A stretch of DNA of 64,000 nucleotides from Bradysia coprophila. Its lineage: Eukaryota > Arthropoda > Insecta > Diptera > Sciaridae. The translations under genes and the position numbers were made by a program. Location: NCBI RefSeq assembly GCF_014529535.1, contig NW_023503493.1, positions 16,276,001 through 16,340,000 on the forward strand, read 5' to 3'. Of this stretch, positions 31,480 through 43,566 are shown one piece after another; position 1 is the first letter of the stretch; every line of letters starts with the position of its first letter. The notes under the pieces were generated by a model. The model did not search any database, was not told where the DNA came from, and worked only from the letters and a program-made list of their open reading frames with translations.

Positions 31480-34400
31480 CTAATCTACCGAAAGATAATC
31501 CGATACGACTCCGACCCAAAATACACCACCATTTAATGCTATTGTTGCCCGGAAGTGTACTTTTTCTGTCAATTTTTCTGGTGCTTGCCATGTGAACGTT
31601 AGTTTTTCGACTCCGTCACCATTGATTTTTTTATGCGTAATAGCATTCTGAAAGAGATTCAACAACACAAATGTTAAGAGACATTGCCAAAATGGAGAAA
31701 GTAGTAAAAATGACAAGTTATCATATAAATTGTATCAGTTATGACCAAGGTAAATATAGTGAGGAGGTAATAGATTAAGATTGGCTCACCTAGTATGTGT
31801 ATATTACGTAGATGGAAGCACGGGGTTTCAGTGGGTTTCGAACATTTAGTTTTTTCATGTTGCAGATATTGCAGTGTCAAATTCTGTCCAAGATGTGACA
31901 TATTTGCAAGGTATTGGCCTTTTTCACAAAGTATAATCAGCGTAACCTTCGTAAAAACAATCTTGAATCTGACAAGAGCATGTGTGCCAACGTGTAAAAA
32001 ACAAATGTTCAAAACCCACTGCTGAACCGTGGCGATCCGCTTGTCAAACGGACAGTACATAAACAAATTCCATCACCTATACCATTCAGACGCGCGGCCT
32101 AGCACATAAGCTCGATGCTAATGACATCTCTTTTTTAAATGGTTGACTACGATTTACTTGTAATTCACAAATATTTTCACTATCTCACAACATATGGCCC
32201 GACTTTCTATTCCATTTTTTGCTTTCAACGAAGGGATGAGATGGCGTTTGTATCGAACTTTCGTGCCACTGCACATCTGATTCGGTTATATATGGCATTA
32301 CCTCTTCACTATATTTACCTTGGTTATGACCTTATGAGTGAACTGAGCAACTTAACCTTTCGTAAACGTTAATCATATTATTAAAACCAGCACTGGACTG
32401 TTATTAAAAAAAATTATTTAAATTTTCTTGAATTTCCTTAGGTTTTTGGAATCACTGTATAAAGTCGATTTTTTTGCCAGTGATTTGTGCAACTTGCGTA
32501 CTTAAAACCTTGTAAAACCCGAGGGGTGACTCACTTCTAGATTAAATGGATTTAATGGATTAAATGGAATAAAAATTGGATTAAATAGGAAAAAAGTTCA
32601 TTTTACCAAATACTGTAAAAGTCTTAAAAATTGTTGATTTTGATCGAACCACGTACTACAACTCATACTACAATGTTAAAAAGCGAAAAAATCCACTTTT
32701 AGGAGTTTTTGGTGTAAAATGGATTAAATGGATTAAATAAATTTAATACCATTTTTAATAAAAAAAATTTCCTATACCTCACGAGTACTTAAACGAGCTG
32801 GGGATCTTGCAAATCTATTTTTCGCAATTAATTTACAAATTTTTCAGGTGTGTAGCCTAATTATTTCGGTAAAACTAAAAAATTTTTTTTGGATTAAATG
32901 GATTAAATGGAAGTGCGTCACCCCTCGGTAAAACCACTAAATCACCCATTTAGAAAAATGCAAATCGTCCCCTTAACTACGACTAAGACTATTTCTGAGA
33001 CTATTTTTTGCTTTCGCAAAAGGAGAAAGGAACCATTCTACCAATTACAGGACCATAGTTATCCATCAAGAGTTGTGAGAGCTATTAATACTCAAGAGAT
33101 GTCAATTACTATTCATCAAGAGATAGTAATCCTAAAGACTTATAAATGCTCTATAGGTATTAATTATCGACATTCTGCCTCATCAAAAGTAACTGCATTA
33201 CCTCTAGAATTAAAAAAGAAAAATGGATGTGTTGGTGGCATTTTAGGAAGTGCCTTTTTTGGTCATGCCCTGAAAGTATTTATAAAGTTCTTCAAATTCT
33301 AACCATGGATGAATGACCTCATTAGAGTGCATAATGTTCTTGCAACGTATTTGAGCAACGCATCCAAAATAGGCTCAAGAACAGATTTAAAATAAGGAGC
33401 CTACTCGACGTATTAGTCAATTTTTTTTTATAAATTTAGTTTTTAAGTTGGTATAATACCACTGCGGACCCAAAATAAGCGGCTTTTGGACCGTAAAAAA
33501 ATCTGTCTGTGCGTTGATTTGAGGCTAAATTTGTAAACAAGTGAACTTCCAGGTTAGAAATTTAAAAACTCAAACAATTATTAGAAGAAGATCTTAGGGT
33601 CGTTAAAGTTCGAAAACGAAAGGTATGCTAAGGACATCTACTGTTTTGTACAAGTAAAAAATTACACTTTTATGTAAGCGGTTCTAAATGGTTTCTCCGA
33701 CTACTTTCATTTGACATTTGAAATAGCATACGAAATGTGAGAAATTAGAGGAAGAGCAGTAAAGGTTTTGCAATTGAGTAAGCAATCTTTTTGAAGAACC
33801 TTTCACTGGGTCAGCTCTAGGGCGTTCGGACAAAATAACTCCGGACGAAATAATGTCCAATGGACAAAATAAAAGCCCCGAAGATTCGTAATCTACGTTC
33901 ATAAAGAACATGTTTTTAAGGCTAATTTTTAATTAGAACGCAAAATATCCCAGTAATCTAGTTTTTTGTTCACGGACGTTAGGTTTATAGATGTTTTTTT
34001 TTTTCAAATGGGACCGTAAAATATCTAGTTAATTTAGCTATTATGGTAATTAAAGGCATGGTCATTACAATAATACACCATTCAAAATGTAACGTATGCA
34101 TAAATTACCTTTTAATTTACGACTGTGTTACATTAAAAACATTATTTTCAAGAGATGTATTTCAATCACAGGTATAGATTATTCTTTCTAGTAAATGCTG
34201 CCACGACATAATCTATCATCGTAATTCAATGTTCTTTACATCGAGATTCTACTTTTATTCACGAGAATTTCAAAGAAAGAAAAAACCCGAAGGTCAACCA
34301 ACATACGTCTGATTATAATAACAGTGACTGATATTTTGTCATCCGAACTATCAATGATGCTCAAGAAGAAAATCGATTCGCTTTCCCTTGCTTAAAATCT

Positions 34401-34774
34401 GAACACAAAATAACTCCAGAACTTCCATTGATTACTGTACTTACACCAGATCCTTTTCCACAATCCAATGTTTGACCATAGGAATGATTTTTATCAACCA
34501 ACCATCTACCAACTGGTGATTCTCCCACTCGAGCTTGAACCATAAATCCTTTGATTGTGTCGGATCGCTTCATGCCCTGTATCGTAACGTCAACCTTATC
34601 CCCAGTTCTAATTTTATTTTTCGATAAGGACACTGTGTATGGTGCAACTGTTGATTGTGGATCGACGTGATGCTGTGGTATCATGTCGAAGCATGCTCCT
34701 TCGGGAGCCCCGGAACTGTATGCGTTTGTGGCCACAACAGCCATTAGGCAAAGTAAAATCACTTTAGCATTCAT
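31480..34774 (-). CDS. Secreted Reeler-domain defence protein, Hdd11/noduler-like, copy 2 (165 aa)
   Basis: Exons 34774-34445 and 31647-31480 join in phase 0 at the same place as copy 1, giving the same length. The signal peptide is nearly unchanged (MNAKVILLCLMAVVATNA). Differences cluster in the first exon (GACFDMIPQHHVDPQ, YTVSLSKNKIRTGDK) and in the second (EKLTFTWQAPEKLTEK, ending LSVD), while core strands such as VHFRATIALNGGVFWVGVV are identical. Both copies therefore look functional. The spliced 5'UTR exon ends at 36196. The intron (2.8 kb) carries a hAT-like MITE, and the 3'UTR carries family A. The polyadenylation signal is at 31142-31137. Confidence 0.9.
32520..32927. mobile_element. 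408-bp MITE with exact 8-bp TSD GTAAAACC
   Basis: Ends CGAGGGGTGACTCACTTC and GAAGTGCGTCACCCCTCG are flanked by GTAAAACC at 32512-32519 and 32928-32935. Subterminal GGATTAAAT iterations occur on both sides. Features fit a hAT-type non-autonomous element. It sits in the intron of Reeler gene 2 and is absent from copy 1. Confidence 0.85.
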
Positions 34775-36195
34775 TCTGAAACGAAAGGGAACCGGTTAGA
34801 TTTGATTCATGGTACTGCTACTCGAAAATGTCGTTTAAATCAGGACATATAGAGATATATCTTATGTACAGATGCTAAACACCTTCATCTACAATTCAAA
34901 TTTATACAGTAACGCTGCGGTAGTTCGGACGAACAGTGTAATCAGGAAATCATAGCTAATGAATAATCATTTAATGTAATGTAATTATTGACGCATTATT
35001 GAGCAATATGTTAACGGATTCAATTTTGAAACAAACATTTTATGAAACATCTTAACGAATTTCCTATTGAATTTATAAACTGAAAACCAGTTTAGTTTGT
35101 ACTATTAATGCAATTCACAAAGGTGTGAACTGGTGAGCATAAATTAATTAGTTTCATAAACACAATAAGTCAATTTACAGATTATACAAAAAGCAACAGT
35201 TAGCGTTATAAGTGTCCGAGTGTTAGTTCAAGTACAACAACTTCGGATCCAAAACTAAACCGACAATTAAAACAAATAAATTTCCATACATCACATCATG
35301 CACATTTTGTACATTGTGCTTTCCGCTCTATGCGACACTCATAAAATTTTCAATTTAATGTTTTGCATCTGTAATTACTACCTACATTAGAATACAGTTT
35401 TATGGTCAATTCATTTTACTAACGAAACCGAAATTATTAGAACTGTTGTGGGTAAATTCTGAACATACAGAAATTGAGTAACTCATTTTTAGCTTGTTAC
35501 AGACGTCAAGCATATTACCAGTATTATTATCGGTTTGTTTGTTTGTTTGTTTATTCCGATTAATATACAGGCCACTATCCTATTTACATATTAACCGTTC
35601 TATTACTTCCATCGGCCAAAGTATTTTTAATCTGTTTATTTCAAATCTTGTACTTCCATTTTTGTTGACATGCATTCTATAATGGGACCATATTACCCAG
35701 AGTTTGTTATTGTTTTTTTCGTCTTTATCGATAGCCGTATGAATAGCCGTATGTGACAGGCTTCTTGGCTCATAGTTGTACTTAATTCCTTGAGGTGAAA
35801 TTTACGGAAGCAAGGGCACATCAGATACTGATATTTCGTCACAAAAAAACCTTATTGTAGATGCACTTTTGCTCTACTTTCGTGATGCTGTTTCGAGATG
35901 CTTCACAAATAACAGGGCCTATTATTGTAACTTTATTTATCGAATTTACCAAAAATTTACCGAATTTATGTTTCGATGAATTCAGTAAATATTCGGTAAG
36001 TTTCATTAAGTTTCGGTAAATTTCAGTAAATTCGTTAAATAAATTTACGAATAATTTGCCCTGAAATACTCGTTAATGTTGTAACAAGATTCACTTCATT
36101 ACTTTTTAAACACATCAAACTAGCATCGTCATTTCACTGTGATATGTTTCCACTTTAATCTCACAAAATTTCACGCTAGAAAAGTTTTTTTTTAC

Positions 36196-36330
36196 CTGCT
36201 TGAGCTTTGAAGTTTGATCCACCTTCAAATCGAAACTTCAATCGACGTACTGAATAATAAAATTCGTAAAACTGATTTTTAATAACGTTCTTGCTACAAA
36301 AAGCGACTGTGTAAAGTGGGGACTTTTATT
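36196..36330 (-). other. 5'UTR exon of Reeler gene copy 2
   Basis: GGATCAAACTTCAAAGCTC followed by AAGCAG|GTAAAA mirrors the exon upstream of copy 1. The upstream boundary is not determined. Confidence 0.55.
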
Positions 36331-36591
36331 GCGGTGAATTCATAAATCTAAAATTGATGTGGAGTGGACATGGGCATAGGTACAACGAGGACAATATACC
36401 TTATATATGGTGCATGTTATAGTATCTATTGCAGATGTAATAATTGATAAAGACAGGTCGAAACTGTTTGTTGATGAAGAACCAATACCATTTTTTTTAT
36501 ATTCACTCTTTTAAATTTTTTAGAGCTGACTTGAATAAGTCCATTGGCTTCAATCATAAAATCATTCAATTGCTTGAAAGGTGTCTACAGC

Positions 36592-36747
36592 CAACGCACG
36601 TCAAGCATGAGTGTTACTCTAAATGGGGTACTGAAACTTGACAGTGTGTCATATAACTATAAAACACTGTAAAACACAGTTTCATACAAAATAGTATACT
36701 ATATTTGGCAGCTGTCGACTATGATCACTTTTGCTTGAAGTGCGTTG
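36592..36747. mobile_element. MITE family A, complete copy (7-bp TSD)
   Basis: Ends CAACGCACGTCAAGCATGAG and GCTTGAAGTGCGTTG are flanked by CTACAGC (36585-36591) and CTAGAGC (36748-36754), which differ at one base. The interior includes ACACTGTAAAACAC and GGCAGCTGTC. Confidence 0.75.
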
Positions 36748-36754
36748 CTAGAGC

Positions 36755-39264
36755 TCATTTAAGATGTCGATGAAGATGAGATTTGGTTTTCGAATTTTGC
36801 AATGGGTTGTGATTTTCGCCATTTTAAGAAGAAGAAGAATGACGTTTCAGGTCATTTTTATGACTCTCAGTAAATACACAATTTATGAAACTGTTTATGT
36901 TTCAGGCATGTAGTATATGTTGAATAAATTGGTATATTGATTGAGTCTATATCTCAATTTCAATAGATCATTGAAGTGAAAAATCAAAAAGAAAATGTTG
37001 ACATTGGCGCTGGCGATCAGTTTCGACGGTCAAACCATGAACTTACATCACAACCCATTCAACTCCATAACATAGGTCATACCCCCACATCAGCAGATCA
37101 ACAGATTTTTTAATTGATTTGTTACATTTTCCTATCGATTAAGCAGTGCAGCTCGAGAAACCTCCAGCAAACCTTTTACAAGGAAAACCAACATTTAATC
37201 TCGAGTATACATTCCTCTTACATCGTGGACTATTGCATTGACCTTTTTTATAGCTTAACAACATCAGCACAGCCATTATTATCATAAGAGTTAAGACAAA
37301 AAAAAAATGTTTTCGAATAAATTAATTAAATATTATGCCATTTTATATGATGGGTCTTGTAAAGTATAATTGAAAAGATAATATTTGCCGGCTAACAATA
37401 ATTGAATATAAGGTGTATTGTTTGAATAAATACAAACAAAAAAGTGTATAATCAAACATCTGCGCACTATACTTTTAGGAAATCTGCAAAACTTCTTGTT
37501 TTATTGAGTATGTCAAGGTGATACAAGATATAAGTTTGTTGAGCCTACAGACGTTTCGCTCGATACTGATGGATTATCGAATATATTTCTGTTGATATGA
37601 GTATGTTGGTGACATAACATCTGTTATATTATTGTATATATACGTATCTTTAATTGATATTATGCGAATGCCGTTGAAAACAGCAAAGTAGAGGTTTGCA
37701 TTCGTCATTATGGTCTTTTTCAAATAAAAAATTGAAAGCAGACAGTGGACACTCTTCTTTATGTTTGAATAACAAAGTGAAGAAAATAGCCAAATATGTG
37801 CTGAGCGTTTAAGGTAAATTTTATCAATCAATCAACCGGTAAACATCGGTATTCAAGAGGGGTAAGTTGCTTGATAAAACCTTGTCACAAGTGCCAAGAT
37901 ATTTATGGATAATATAAGAAAATAAGTGTCGTCAATCGCACATCTGATTTCATTCATGTGGGTATATGTGGGTACAACTCCCAATTTATCCATTTGTATA
38001 CCGCATAATACAGACTGGCTATGGGTATTCGGGCGATGAACGAAGGGCTGTTTATTTTTTACCTCACGTTTTTGAACAAAATATAATAAGTGTTTGTGGA
38101 AAAGTTTGCTTACTCACTCGCCTTCGGCTCTGGATACAAACTTTCCCCTCGTGAGAAAGCAAAAATCAAATTCAATGCCCTTTACAAATATTCTACATAC
38201 AGCGTCCGAAAGGGCTTTTTCGAGCTACTTTTAATGATAGAAATTACACATGTCATTCATCCTTTTAAAAATTTGATCAAAAGAACTGAAAGGTTAACCT
38301 ACCGGCTGCAAGCAAGGATGAAAACAAAAATTTGTCTTTTTCTCAATAACAGAGCTAGTTATAAGGTGTTCCAGTTGATTTGTCAATGTGAATCTTTTCT
38401 CAGTATAGACAGAGTAAGTACAGTGTGTACTATGATAGTACAAGGATGAAGTCTGAAAGCGAAACAAATGAAATATTTGTTCATTAGAGGTTGTTGATAA
38501 TTTGCATGCTACATGAGTCGAAAACCGTTTTTCATGTTTCAAGCACTTCTTTCGACGCTCTCAGCATGTAAATCCATTACGTAACTCAGGATAAAAACGA
38601 AAAGTCTCGTTTTCGTGTGTTTATTGACATCGGCTTCGCCTCGGATCAACAAAATTCCCACGAAAATTCTACTTTTTATGTTTTTATCCCTTAGTTATGT
38701 AAAAAACTATTTCGTAGTTTTTTTTATATTTAAACGCTGAGTAAAATGTTGAAAGTGTCAAGATCGTTACATAAAACGTTGTATGCAACTTCTGCTCTAT
38801 GCTGGTTTTTATCACAAACGATATTTTTCAACTTTGGTTTGCCTCGGACAAATCTATTGCGATAAAAACCTTTATACAACGCTCGGTTGCATAATAGTTA
38901 TTTTATCAACGCAGTGACGAAAATTGAAACTTATTTTCCTGTCTTTTTTTGAGAAAATACGGCACATTCGACCCTAAGGAAAACAAAAGTATCTAAATTC
39001 GAGTTGCACATAACGTTGTATGCAATAAAGAATATCAAAGAGTACCGCCACCATCATGTCGTATAATTGGACCTCTAATACAAAAAGGCTTTACAAATCC
39101 TTTATTGCACTAGTGCAATATAATTCGATCATTAGACATTGCACACAGACGCCGCGTTGCAAGTTGTAACCATCGAAATGACGTATAATTTATAAGTCAA
39201 GTTATGAGTTATGAAGTAACCTTCCTGAACTTCATGTATGAAGATGTGACCTACAACTTCCAAG
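36755..39264. other. Intergenic, no gene seen
   Basis: AT-rich DNA with short open frames that lack protein features. Two ~100-bp stretches around 38580-38700 and 38760-38890 carry moderately GC-rich segments (TCGGCTTCGCCTCGGA; TTGTATGCAACTTC) with mirrored pieces, probably old inverted-repeat elements. Confidence 0.4.
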
Positions 39265-39383
39265 GATGTTGAGGAATTTCGCGCCGTGCGATTCACAATA
39301 ACCCACAAAGTGACATTTTCCTTTTACGAAATGTGTCATTTTGTCAGTTATTGTGAATGACGCGGCGCGAAATTCCTAGCAGC
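39265..39383. repeat. MITE family F, copy 2
   Basis: This 119-bp element closely matches that at 27851-27969, in the same orientation (GAGGAATTTCGCGCCG, CAAAGTGACATTTTCC, GAATGACGCGGCGCGAAATT). The flanks do not show a clear 9-bp duplication here. Confidence 0.75.
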
Positions 39384-39526
39384 CGTAAGCTGATTAATAA
39401 GTTTTATACGTCATATGCTCAAACTGTCTTTTATGTCAAAAGTTATAACGAATTTCCCCTCTCTTTCGCATGAAGGTCTCTGTAGAAAAGTGATACAACA
39501 TAAAGAACTGCTTCATTTGTTAATGA

Positions 39527-41380
39527 CAGGCCTGTCACTCTAAATTTGGACTCCTTATTAAGGAATTAAGGAGGTTTTAGCACAAAAATAAGGAGAAATA
39601 AGGAAATTGTTAGTTGAAATTAAGGAAAAATGAGGAGATTTTTTTCGATAAAAATCGAAATTATTGTAAGATACAGCAATTAACATCGGAATTCCGCCTC
39701 AACTTTAAAATAAAACGTATCGTTTTTGTAAAGTTGTTTCGTAAAATTCACTTTTATCACGATGATTATTTGAATATTTTGGGCTTAGCTTTACCAATTA
39801 TCACTGCGTGCGCTTCAAAATTCAAAATAAAACGCATCGCTGTTTATTTTGACGTACTTACTGCGTGAATTCTTACTTGAACCCACCGTCAAGTTTAAAA
39901 CTTGCTGCGTTAGATTTAGATCTCGTTAAAGATTTTGTTTGTTATCCTGTTCGAATTTCGAAAAAATAATAAATTGGAGAAAGTATAAAAGTATAAATTT
40001 GAAAGAAGTAAGAGGGATTTTTTTGAAAGTGGACCAGGCTCCGTCGGAGCTATTTTTTGCGACAGTTTGTTCTTATGCCCAGATAGCCCTTGGTCCCAAT
40101 AGTCCAAAACCGCAGTCGTTTAATTTTCGTGCTTGCGTCTTGGCTGGTGGTGAAGGTACAAAAGTCGAAAAAGGGTGTTTTTTATACGTGATTTACTGCC
40201 GCTGCAGACGATGGACACACATGTGTGGCGGCTCGTTGGATAGGTACTGTCCAGGAGACCCGGGGCAAAGACAGATATCAAATGTGTACTCAAGCACTAT
40301 TCAAAAATAACAAAAAGTATGTATCAGTCAAAGGCCGGAAATTTTGATGAGCTTTATTAGATGATATTTTCTACCTGGTGACTGTTGTTATACAGATCAG
40401 TGGTTGCCCTGATAGAGGCTTAACCCAGCTCTACAATTATACCTCAATTGCCATAGAAGTGAAAGGTTTCAGGATACTTTTTTCGGTATAGAGCAAATGT
40501 CTTCCTTCACTCGAAAGCAAAATATTGATTTTAGAAAATACACGAATTATGCTGTTTTTGATGTTTGCATCCAATGATCTAACCATAAACATTCTCCAGG
40601 TGCGAGATATCACCTTTTGAAGTTCATCAAAATTTACGGCTTTTGACTGATACAATATTTTTGTTATTTTCGAACAATGGCACAGAACATGTAAGATATC
40701 TATGCTTGCCCCGGTTCTCCTGGCCAGTACCCATCCAACGAGCCGCCACACATGTGTGTCCATTGTCTGTAGCGGCAGTAAATCACGTATAAAAACACCC
40801 TTTTTTCGACTTTTGCACCTTCATCACCAGCCAAGACGCAAATATGAAAATTAAACGACAGCGGTTTTGGACTATTGGGGCCAAGGGCTATCTGGGCATA
40901 TGAACAAACCGCCTAGAAAAAATAGCTCCGACGGAGCCTGGTCCACTTTCAAAAAAATCCCTCTAAGTGTAAATAAGGCTAAAACCTTGAATTGTTTGTA
41001 ATAAAGACGCATGTCTGAGACAATGTTAAGGGTGATTTACATGTTAAATCAAATAGTTCTACTCGAGACTCTCGAGCCGAGAGGCGGCGTGGAACCACAA
41101 AAATATATGTTAAACCAGTCATGTTGGAACGATCATGAGCTACGAAACCACCTTTTTATTAGAATTCTTTGTGTCACATCTTAAACGAATTATTATATAA
41201 TTTAAGCGTGTGAAATAATAAAAATTATTATTTTTGCCGAGTAGCGAATTTTTTTTCTTAATTTTGATTTCCGTCGATGAAATTCGCGAAAAAAAAGGAT
41301 TTTCAATAAAATAAGAAGGAATAAGGAGGTTTCTATAAAAATAAGGAAAAATAAGGAAATTTGGAGGTGTGAGAGGCCTG
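39527..41380. mobile_element. hAT-like element with 8-bp TSD, interrupted by a foldback element
   Basis: The left end CAGGCCTGTCAC and right end GTGAGAGGCCTG are inverted, and AATAAGGARAAATAAGGAAAT-type iterations lie just inside both. Flanks GTTAATGA (39519-39526) and GTTAATGC (41381-41388) match at 7 of 8 bases. No transposase frame is recognisable. The foldback block 40011-40964 lies inside it, so the order of insertion is hAT-like element first. Confidence 0.7.
40011..40964. mobile_element. Foldback element with ~345-bp inverted arms
   Basis: Arms 40011-40353 and about 40619-40964 share AGAGGGATTTTTTTGAAAGT, GACCAGGCTCCGTCGGAGC, AATAGTCCAAAACCG and ACACACATGTGTGGCGGCTC in inverted order with modest divergence, around a ~265-bp centre. 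A 108-residue minus-strand open frame (40437-40763) runs from the right arm into the centre. It matches nothing I recognise and may be passive. Confidence 0.7.
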
Positions 41381-41527
41381 GTTAATGCCAATGTCCTATT
41401 ATTTCGGTCATTCATTCTTGTATAAGTCTGATTATCAACTGAAACCAAACGCAGTAAAGGATTCGAGATTCGGCGACCGCAAATTTTAATAGTGATTAGG
41501 AAGGCTAAATAGCAATTTGAATTTTAT

Positions 41528-42993
41528 TTAGAAATTTATTTCGTCCTTATGCGTCAATATCACACTCAAATACCCATTGTAATAATAAATAGCATCAGTC
41601 TTATATCCAATAAAATTCCGCAAAGGACGATTGTCTCTAAATAGATTTAACTCTCCGTCACAAATAATTTTGAATTTACAATCAGCCTCATCAGCAACTT
41701 TTCTCACGACTTTCATGTCAGCAATCGCTTCCGTTTTCGTATACGACGTAAACACAATCGGAGTGTTAGAATATTTTAACATAACAGCAATGGCCTCTCT
41801 CCACGGATTATTCTGCCCGTTTTCATGTTCCGCAAATCCACAATTCAAGCTCACAATCAAGTCGGGTTCCGTGTCGATAGTCGTTGCAAATTCTTCGTAT
41901 TTCATTTTTTTGTACGTCACCTTGACGGTCTTTTTTCGGTTGGATTTGTATGAAATTTCGGTGAAACCATTTTTCGTTGGCAATTCTGGTCCGATGAATA
42001 CCAAATTTATGTAAAAAATAGTTGGAAGCCAATAGAATAACAGCCAGCACTCGTAGCGCGTAAATAGCGCTATTTCTGTGTTGGCACCAACAATGTGAAT
42101 GGTCAGTATTGATGTGACCATCGACTTGTAGTCTTGAATTTGGTTCAGTGCATGCAATACGGTGGCTACATTGGACAGATTGCAAATGTTTGCAAAATTT
42201 TGGTACTCCTTTGATGTGGTTGGATATGTGACACCTAGGAAGTCTTGGGTATGGTCTGAAAACATGAAATAACAAAGATCTGGCCGACTAGACAACAAAA
42301 GAATTTTCACCTTTGTTCAGAAAAGCTGTCGACATTCTGTGCATTTCAAACAAATCCTTTGGAAAAGAAACATCTGTTGCTGGAACGGGTATGAATTGAA
42401 CTTCATCTTCAGGAAGCTCGTCTGAAAGCGGATGTGTGATAATCGCTAAGTAATGCACTCATATAGGTCATACCTAAGCTGAAGTTGTAGCACAGGTGAA
42501 GTTCTGCGCATATTCTTAAATGGGTGTCCATATCTTCCACTCGGTGTTCTTCACAACAATAACCGACTGCAAAACATTCAGGACATGGCATCAGCGCACC
42601 CTCATGACTGTTACAAAAGCTACAGATTCGTGGAAACCAAATGAGTTCTCGTTCTCCTTCAGTGAGCTCTCGATGGAGTTTCACCACCATCAGGGTCTGG
42701 ATCATAAACTTGACTTCGCGGAGTTGTAGCGCCGTTAATTCTGCTGCACTTCCGTTGATATCGATAATATGTTTCACCTTCATTTCACTCGTTATCGATG
42801 CTATGGCTCTGCAAAATTCTTTGTGTGCTGGCCAGTGGTTTTTCTGATGGTCCAAACCGCAGTACGAAATTAGTTTGCAATTTTGGCATCGAAGTAGTTT
42901 TGAGTCGAGTAAATTTTCACTGTTCGGTTTTTTGGGATGTGGACACAAACAGCAACGGAACGCTGACACTTTACGATAATTTTCATCTGCCAT
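41528..42993 (-). CDS. MYND-type zinc-finger protein with MSS51-like C-terminal domain (452 aa)
   Basis: Exons 42993-42474, 42421-42311 and 42255-41528 join in phase 1. An N-terminal MYND finger has C14, C17, C36, C39, Y44-C45, H53-W54, H57 and C61. A second Cys/His cluster at about residues 121-163 (ICSFCNSHEG, CPECFAVGYCCEEH, HLRIC) has the same spacing. The C-terminal half (LTIHIVGANTEIALF, LVFIGPEL, DLIVSLNCGFAEH, NTPIVFTSYT) matches the conserved MSS51/zinc-finger MYND C-terminal domain found in many fly paralogues. Relatives include yeast Mss51, a mitochondrial translation factor, and muscle ZMYND17, but the insect paralogues are uncharacterised. No clear mitochondrial presequence is present. 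The polyadenylation signal overlaps the stop by one base (41528-41523). The ATG at 42993 is used because the codon just before it is GTG. Confidence 0.88.
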
Positions 42994-43361
42994 CACAGGA
43001 GAATTTATATTTTTTTTTTTAGTTTTACAAAAACTGTTTTATTTCAAAGATCGCAACGATCACAACAGAATTATTTGAAGTTTACGTGCAATGCAAAAAT
43101 TTGTATAAAATGTCAGAAGTTGATACTTCGGGGGATACTGCGTCGATGGAAAAAGATTTTTAATTTCGAAAACAACTAGTTCTAGGCGCGAAAATTTCGA
43201 AACTTGAAGATCGAAGTTTATTTTTCTCAACTCAGTGAGGTAAAGTACAACTTTCGGTTGCATTCTAACTTCTGGTTAGCATGTCAGTATTTCAGAACGT
43301 GATGGAATTTTTCGTCAAAGGTCATAACGCACATGCACTTATAAAAATATGGACCTATATG

Positions 43362-43566
43362 CAATGAAAGTAGATAAGTAGGTATGGCCAGTCCATACAA
43401 GTCGGAGCACATACGGATTTGCATGGCGCCACCTCAAACGAACTCATTTATAGTGGAAATTTGCACTATAAATGAGTTCGTTTGAGGTGGCCCCATGCAA
43501 ATCCGTATGTGCTCCGGCTAGAACAAAATTGAACGTTTGGCCATACCTATCCATTTACTTTCATTG
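43362..43566. mobile_element. MITE family B, copy 2 (8-bp TSD)
   Basis: It is 205 bp, the same length as the 22647 copy and in the opposite orientation. Exact 8-bp repeats CCTATATG flank it at 43354-43361 and 43567-43574. Both palindromic arms are nearly intact. Confidence 0.85.

Larger units (their letters stand above)
31124..36440. repeat. Second unit of a tandem gene duplication (partner about 27123-30730)
   Basis: Similarity is continuous from the 3' flank (CAATAATTTATT, TCAAACGGAAAGAA) through both exons, intron pieces (AATTTAGCTATTATG, AATACACCATTC) and the 5' region (CAAGGGCACAT, TTATTGTAGATGCACTTTTG). The second unit is 1.7 kb longer because of later insertions such as the MITEs at 31192 and 32520. 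Confidence 0.75.

Noticed and set aside
32907..33302. 131-residue plus-strand open frame
   Set aside because: It begins inside the terminal repeat of a MITE, lies in an intron of a minus-strand gene and has no recognisable protein feature.
40437..40763. 108-residue minus-strand open frame inside the foldback element
   Set aside because: I could not link it to a transposase or host family, and part of it is the inverted arm itself. It is kept as a note in the finding and not called a gene.
43060..43263. Possible extra upstream exon of the MYND gene on the minus strand
   Set aside because: No matching splice sites or phase were found, and the model from 42993 already starts with a sound MYND finger.
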